Source: Sinorhizobium sp. 6-70 (GTDB taxonomy: Bacteria; Pseudomonadota; Alphaproteobacteria; Rhizobiales; Rhizobiaceae). From it: a DNA stretch of 64,000 nucleotides. The notes under the pieces were generated by a model. The model was given only the letters and a program-made list of their open reading frames with translations. It did not search any database and was not told the DNA's origin. The DNA is taken from NCBI RefSeq assembly GCF_030124375.1, contig NZ_JASKLS010000005.1:62001-126000 (forward strand), written 5' to 3'. Each line of letters begins with the position of its first letter. The first letter of the stretch is position 1. Shown one piece after another: positions 60,731-64,000 of this stretch. The translations under genes were made by a program, and so were the position numbers.

Positions 60731-62623
60731 TCAGCGGGGCGCATCCTCGCAGTCCTCGATCGCGTCGAGGAGCGCCTGGAAGCGGGGATGGTCGCGGATG
60801 GGGTCGAGATCCGAGTCCTGCTTGAACCAGTGGAGGTGGTAGCTCGAGCTCTGCGGCACGACCGTCTCGAGGAGATCGAGCGCGCGCTCCCCCTCGCCGA
60901 GAAGCGAATAGACGCAAGCCGCATTGTATTGCGCGACGACGTCGTCCGGGTCGATCGCCAGCGCGCGGGCCACCCATTCCTTGGCGCGCTCGGCTTCACC
61001 CATATGCGCAAGCGCCAATGCACCGCGATGGGCCGGGCTGGCGTTTTCCGGGTACCGTTCCAGTGCGCTTTTTGCCCGTTCGATCCCGATGCGTGCCCAG
61101 CGCTGACGCTCGGGCTCCATGCCGAGTGAGAAATAGCAACCCATCAGATGAATTGGCGAAAAATAGTCGTCCGGTCGGATCCCGGCCGCGCGCTCGAAGA
61201 ATCCGATCGCTTCTTGAAATCGACCCTGTGCGAACAGAAAGCGACCATAGTATAAATTCGCTTCGTATAGCGAAGGCTCAAGCGCCAGAGCCTGGCGGAA
61301 CTCACGGCCCGCCTCCTCCGTTTGTCCATCATGAGTCAAGGCCAACCCGCGTGAGGCATGCGCTTCTGCCAGATTTGGATCCAGGGCCAGCGCCTTGGCG
61401 CTGGTGTCGAAGATGCTCTCGAGCGGAAACTCCTTTTCGTGCCAGTCCCTGATCGCACATTCGCATTCGGCTATGCCTGCATAGGCACGGGCATAGTTCG
61501 GATCGAGTTCGACAGCCTTCAGGAACATCCGGCGCGCAAGCAGAAGGTAGGGCCGGGTCCAGGTACGCGAGAACTGCCGCCCGCGCAGATAATAGGTATA
61601 GGCCTCCACGGAGGTGGTCGGATCGCTCTCGATTGCCTTCTTCTCTTCCGGCAAAAGCTTGATCCTGAGCTGGTCCACGATCGCATGCGTGATCTCGTCC
61701 TGGATCATGAAAATGTCAGTGAGTTCACGATCGTAGCGGTCGGCCCAAAGATGTCCGCCGGTCTGCGCATCGATGAGTTGGCCGGTGATGCGCACCCGCT
61801 CGCCCACCTTGCGGACGCTGCCTTCGAGAATGAAGCGGACGCCCAGTTCCTGGGCGATCTGCTTCACCTTCACCGGCTTGCCCTTGTAGGTAAAGACGGT
61901 GTTCCGGGCGACCACATGCAGGCGCGAGATCTTCGACAGATCGGTGATGATGTCTTCGGTGATGCCGTCGGAGAAATATTCCTGCTCCGGATCGTGGCTC
62001 ATGTTCGTGAAGGGAAGAACCGCAACCGAAAGCTCATAACCGGGTTCCACCGTGACGGTGGCGGGCTCAGCCGGTTTCTGGACCGCCACGTCGCCGAAGG
62101 AGATGGTGTAGACGCGCACACTCGGGGCGATGTTCTTCAACGCATGCTCGCCCTTGTCCACGAAGCCGAGGTCAAGCCGCGAGCCGACGTGATCGCGCAC
62201 AGAGGCCGAAACCGCGATGCCGGAGGGCTCGGCCAATCCTTCGAGCCTGGCCGCAACGTTTACGCCGTCACCGAAAATGTCGCCGTCTTCGACGATGACA
62301 TCGCCGAGGTGAATACCGATCCTGAGCTCGATGCGCCTGCTCCTGGGCAGGCTTTCGTTCCTGGCGAGCATGCCGCGCTGAATTTCGGCGGCACAGGCGA
62401 CGGCATTGACCACGCTCGAGAATTCGACGAGCATGCTGTCGCCCGCAAGCTTGACGACACGTCCCTTATGGTTTGCGATCTTGGGCTCGAGGAACTCGCG
62501 GCGATGCCTTTTCATCGCTGCCAGCGTGCCGGCTTCGTCAGTGCCCATGAGACGATTGTAACCCACGACATCGGCAGCGAGGATAGCGGTCAGACGACGT
62601 TCCAAGAGACCCTCGATTTTCAT
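60731..62623 (-). CDS. Adenylate/guanylate cyclase with TPR repeats
   Basis: A 630-residue cytoplasmic protein. Residues about 5-175 are a class III nucleotide cyclase domain (RRLTAILAADVVGYNRLMGTDEAGT, with the metal aspartates; KLAGDSMLVEFSS, and LRIGIHLGDVIVEDGDIFGDGVNVAARLEGLAEPSGI). Then comes a TolB-N/FlgO-like linker domain (about 195-325, LSVAVLPFTNMSHDPEQEYFSDGITEDIITDLSKI). The C-terminus (about 345-620) consists of TPR repeats. This cyclase-TPR architecture is abundant in Sinorhizobium, where many class III cyclases exist. Start taken at the ATG 62623. The signal sensed is unknown. Confidence 0.9.
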   Translation of the reverse strand: MKIEGLLERRLTAILAADVVGYNRLMGTDEAGTLAAMKRHRREFLEPKIANHKGRVVKLAGDSMLVEFSSVVNAVACAAEIQRGMLARNESLPRSRRIELRIGIHLGDVIVEDGDIFGDGVNVAARLEGLAEPSGIAVSASVRDHVGSRLDLGFVDKGEHALKNIAPSVRVYTISFGDVAVQKPAEPATVTVEPGYELSVAVLPFTNMSHDPEQEYFSDGITEDIITDLSKISRLHVVARNTVFTYKGKPVKVKQIAQELGVRFILEGSVRKVGERVRITGQLIDAQTGGHLWADRYDRELTDIFMIQDEITHAIVDQLRIKLLPEEKKAIESDPTTSVEAYTYYLRGRQFSRTWTRPYLLLARRMFLKAVELDPNYARAYAGIAECECAIRDWHEKEFPLESIFDTSAKALALDPNLAEAHASRGLALTHDGQTEEAGREFRQALALEPSLYEANLYYGRFLFAQGRFQEAIGFFERAAGIRPDDYFSPIHLMGCYFSLGMEPERQRWARIGIERAKSALERYPENASPAHRGALALAHMGEAERAKEWVARALAIDPDDVVAQYNAACVYSLLGEGERALDLLETVVPQSSSYHLHWFKQDSDLDPIRDHPRFQALLDAIEDCEDAPR

Positions 62624-62795
62624 CTTGTGTCCGAACAAGCTAACTTATCCCTTTATGGACTGGATGTCGTGCGGATACTTCCCCATCTACGCCAACAGAA
62701 TAGCGCAGCACGGAAGGAGGATCTGTTTCAAATGGAACGGTCCCGCGAAGTCTCAACCATTCCGGGTACTGCCGCTCGAAACTCCGTGCGGGCAA

Positions 62796-62856
62796 GGCAA
62801 TTCCAGGAAGGTGCGTGACGATTTTCCGTCCGGAATTGCGTGACGTCAAATGATCT
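62796..62856 (+). repeat. AGAGC-type repeat, short copy
   Basis: GGCAATTCCAGGAAGGTGCGTGACGATTTTCC, GTCCGGAATTGCGTGACGTCAAATGATCT. The second palindrome is shortened. The end overlaps the stop codon (TAG) of the small membrane protein at 62855. Confidence 0.65.
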
Positions 62857-63010
62857 AGGGGCGCACAAGCACGGTGATCATCATCACCGCGATCGCGAAA
62901 ACGGCGATCTTCCAGAAATCGCGGCGTTGCCGGAGCCCCGGGAGGTCGAGTGGCTTGATGACTTGAACGCACATCGCGAGCAGCAGGAGTGCCATCAGGA
63001 TTTTCGACAT
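62855..63010 (-). CDS. Small two-helix membrane protein
   Basis: A 51-residue protein with two hydrophobic helices (SKILMALLLLAMCVQVIKPL, about 2-21, and DFWKIAVFAIAVMMITVLVRP, about 31-51) separated by DLPGLRQRRD, so both ends lie on the same side of the inner membrane. GGGAATGAACGA precedes the ATG at 63010. Too short for most annotation programs; conserved-looking composition and a clear start support it. It is upstream of the cyclase gene on the same strand (231 bases). Function unknown. Confidence 0.6.
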   Translation of the reverse strand: MSKILMALLLLAMCVQVIKPLDLPGLRQRRDFWKIAVFAIAVMMITVLVRP

Positions 63011-63349
63011 TCGTTCATTCCCGCAAAGCTCTGTTCGCCGTGACGGACCGCGATGGCAAGTCGTGATGGGCGGAAAACGCCTGTGCACTTTTCCTCATCA
63101 CTCTCCTCTGCGCCATATCGCCGTCACTTTTCGTCGCATAGAGGGCTATTGTTTCCGCCGCCGATTTGCAATGACAGGCGGGACAAAATCCAGCTACAGC
63201 GCCGCGCGTCCAATCGGACGCGCAAAGGTCGCTGCAGCACTTTGAATTGCTGCATGATTCCTTAAGTCGATTCCGATTTAAGGAATCATGCAGCAGCAAT
63301 TGCGGGAGTCCGTCCGTACCTTGCTGACGGCAGAACGATTTTCGGATTG
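63011..63349. other. Intergenic region before the MFS gene
   Basis: 339 bases. It holds a reverse RIME-like copy (63194-63296) and the promoter side of the small membrane protein gene. Beyond these I see nothing. Confidence 0.5.
63194..63296 (-). repeat. RIME-like repeat, copy 7 (reverse)
   Basis: TACAGCGCCGCGCGTCC-AATC-GGACGCGCAAAGGTCGCTGCAG, CACTTTGAATTGCTGC, ATGATTCCTTAA...TTAAGGAATCAT. Full and well preserved, opposite in orientation to copies 1 and 3-6. It ends 53 bases before the MFS start. Confidence 0.8.
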
Positions 63350-64000
63350 ATGATGAGAAAGAACCTGCTTCCCGTCACCGCACTCCTGCTTGGTACCCTG
63401 TTTCTCTTTCTTGGAAACGGTCTGCAAAGTCTGCTCCTGCCGGTCCGCGGCACGGCGGAGGGATATCCGACGACTATTCTCGGCCTTCTCGGCACGTCCT
63501 GGGCCTCCGGCTTCGTTCTCGGCTGCTTCTTCGCTCCGAACGTCGTCAAGCGTATCGGCCATGTGCGTGCCTTCAGTGTCTTCACTTCCCTGATCGCGAT
63601 CATCGCTCTGCTCACCGGCATCATGGTCGATCCGATCTGGTGGGTCGCGTTGCGCGCGGTCACCGGTTTCTCGACGGCCGGCACGTCTATGATCATCGAG
63701 AGCTGGTTGAACGAGCGCGCCACCAATGAAAGTCGTGGCGTGATCTTCTCGCTCTATATTGCGATCACGCTTTTCGGCGTTGTCGGCGGCCAGATGATGA
63801 TTCCTTTCGGCGAGACGACGACGACCTTCTTTTTCATGATCTGCGGCATTCTCTATTGCGTCGCGATGCTGCCGACGCTGCTCTCCAAGGCCGCCACGCC
63901 GCAACCACTGAAACAGGTCCGGCTCGATCTGCGCGGCCTCTATCACAATTCGCCGGTCTCCTTCCTGGGCATCCTGCTGGTCGGCATAGCCAACGGCGCC
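63350..64000 (+). CDS. MFS transporter (partial, runs off the window)
   Basis: The first 217 codons of a major-facilitator transporter. The start MMRKNLLPVTALLLGTLFLFLGNGLQSLLLPVRG is followed by helices GLLGTSWASGFVLGCFFAPNVVKRIG (the G-x-x-x-D/N-R-x-G-like loop is NVVKRIG), VFTSLIAIIALLTGIM, WWVALRAVTGFSTAGTSMIIESWLNE and VIFSLYIAITLFGVVGGQMM. It resembles the YcaD-type subgroup. The 3' part is outside the window, so substrate and length are not judged. Two ATGs in tandem at 63350 and 63353. Confidence 0.85.
   Translation, partial: MMRKNLLPVTALLLGTLFLFLGNGLQSLLLPVRGTAEGYPTTILGLLGTSWASGFVLGCFFAPNVVKRIGHVRAFSVFTSLIAIIALLTGIMVDPIWWVALRAVTGFSTAGTSMIIESWLNERATNESRGVIFSLYIAITLFGVVGGQMMIPFGETTTTFFFMICGILYCVAMLPTLLSKAATPQPLKQVRLDLRGLYHNSPVSFLGILLVGIANGA

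Overview
The window looks like the main chromosome of a fast-growing rhizobium, most likely Sinorhizobium/Ensifer. The reasons are gene content and order (chpT, eipA, rpoH, purA, serA, serC; the tol-pal cluster; sqdBDC; ruvCAB; tkt-gap-pgk and a class I aldolase), high GC with little intergenic space, and many palindromic intergenic repeats of the kind described in rhizobia (RIME-like). This assignment rests on recognised proteins and gene order. No database search was possible.

Layout. 1-11.6 kb: the CtrA phosphorelay protein ChpT, the periplasmic protein EipA, a membrane-anchored coiled-coil protein, two RNA-modification enzymes (a TrmH-type methyltransferase and an RluA/RluD-type pseudouridine synthase), the heat-shock sigma factor RpoH, a 760-residue acidic single-pass membrane protein of unknown function, PurA and an EamA transporter. 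11.6-17.4 kb: serA and serC, with a leader hairpin resembling the serC RNA motif, two small outer-membrane beta-barrel genes and a secreted unknown. 17.7-28.7 kb: a long minus-strand cell-envelope cluster tolQ-tolR-tolA-tolB-pal-cpoB-tilS-ftsH-glmM. 29-33 kb: a Ku-LigD end-joining cassette on the opposite strand, separating ybgC from tolQ. 33.4-36.4 kb: sqdB-sqdD-sqdC for sulfolipid synthesis. 36.5-42 kb: a metallophosphoesterase, ruvB, ruvA, ruvC, a luciferase-like oxidoreductase and a YebC-family regulator. 42-48.2 kb: an accessory-looking stretch with a metallo-hydrolase, a nucleotidyltransferase and an RND efflux pair. 48.5-53 kb: a YmdB-like phosphodiesterase, 5-formyl-THF cyclo-ligase, a small regulatory island (stand-alone LuxR-type HTH, small cysteine-containing protein, LysR regulator), a strong 6S RNA candidate, zapA and a DUF4164 gene. 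53.2-59.4 kb: tkt, gap, a putative glycolipid-binding protein, pgk and fbaB. 59.5-64 kb: a PhzF-family protein, an adenylate cyclase-TPR protein, a 51-residue membrane protein and the start of an MFS transporter that runs off the window.

Features beyond a routine annotation: (i) perfect TTAA-N7-TTAA CtrA-type boxes at almost the same distance (84 and 86 bases) upstream of the two outer-membrane protein genes, and a one-mismatch box between chpT and eipA; (ii) two families of structured intergenic repeats, one with a conserved core and base-paired arms that differ between copies, which repeatedly start at or supply stop codons; (iii) a 6S RNA candidate between two same-orientation RIME-like copies; (iv) a decayed RIME-like copy contributing a heat-shock-like -35 box upstream of rpoH; (v) a LysR/small-protein divergent pair with a perfect T-N11-A palindrome. 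I saw no transposase, phage, CRISPR, tRNA or rRNA gene.
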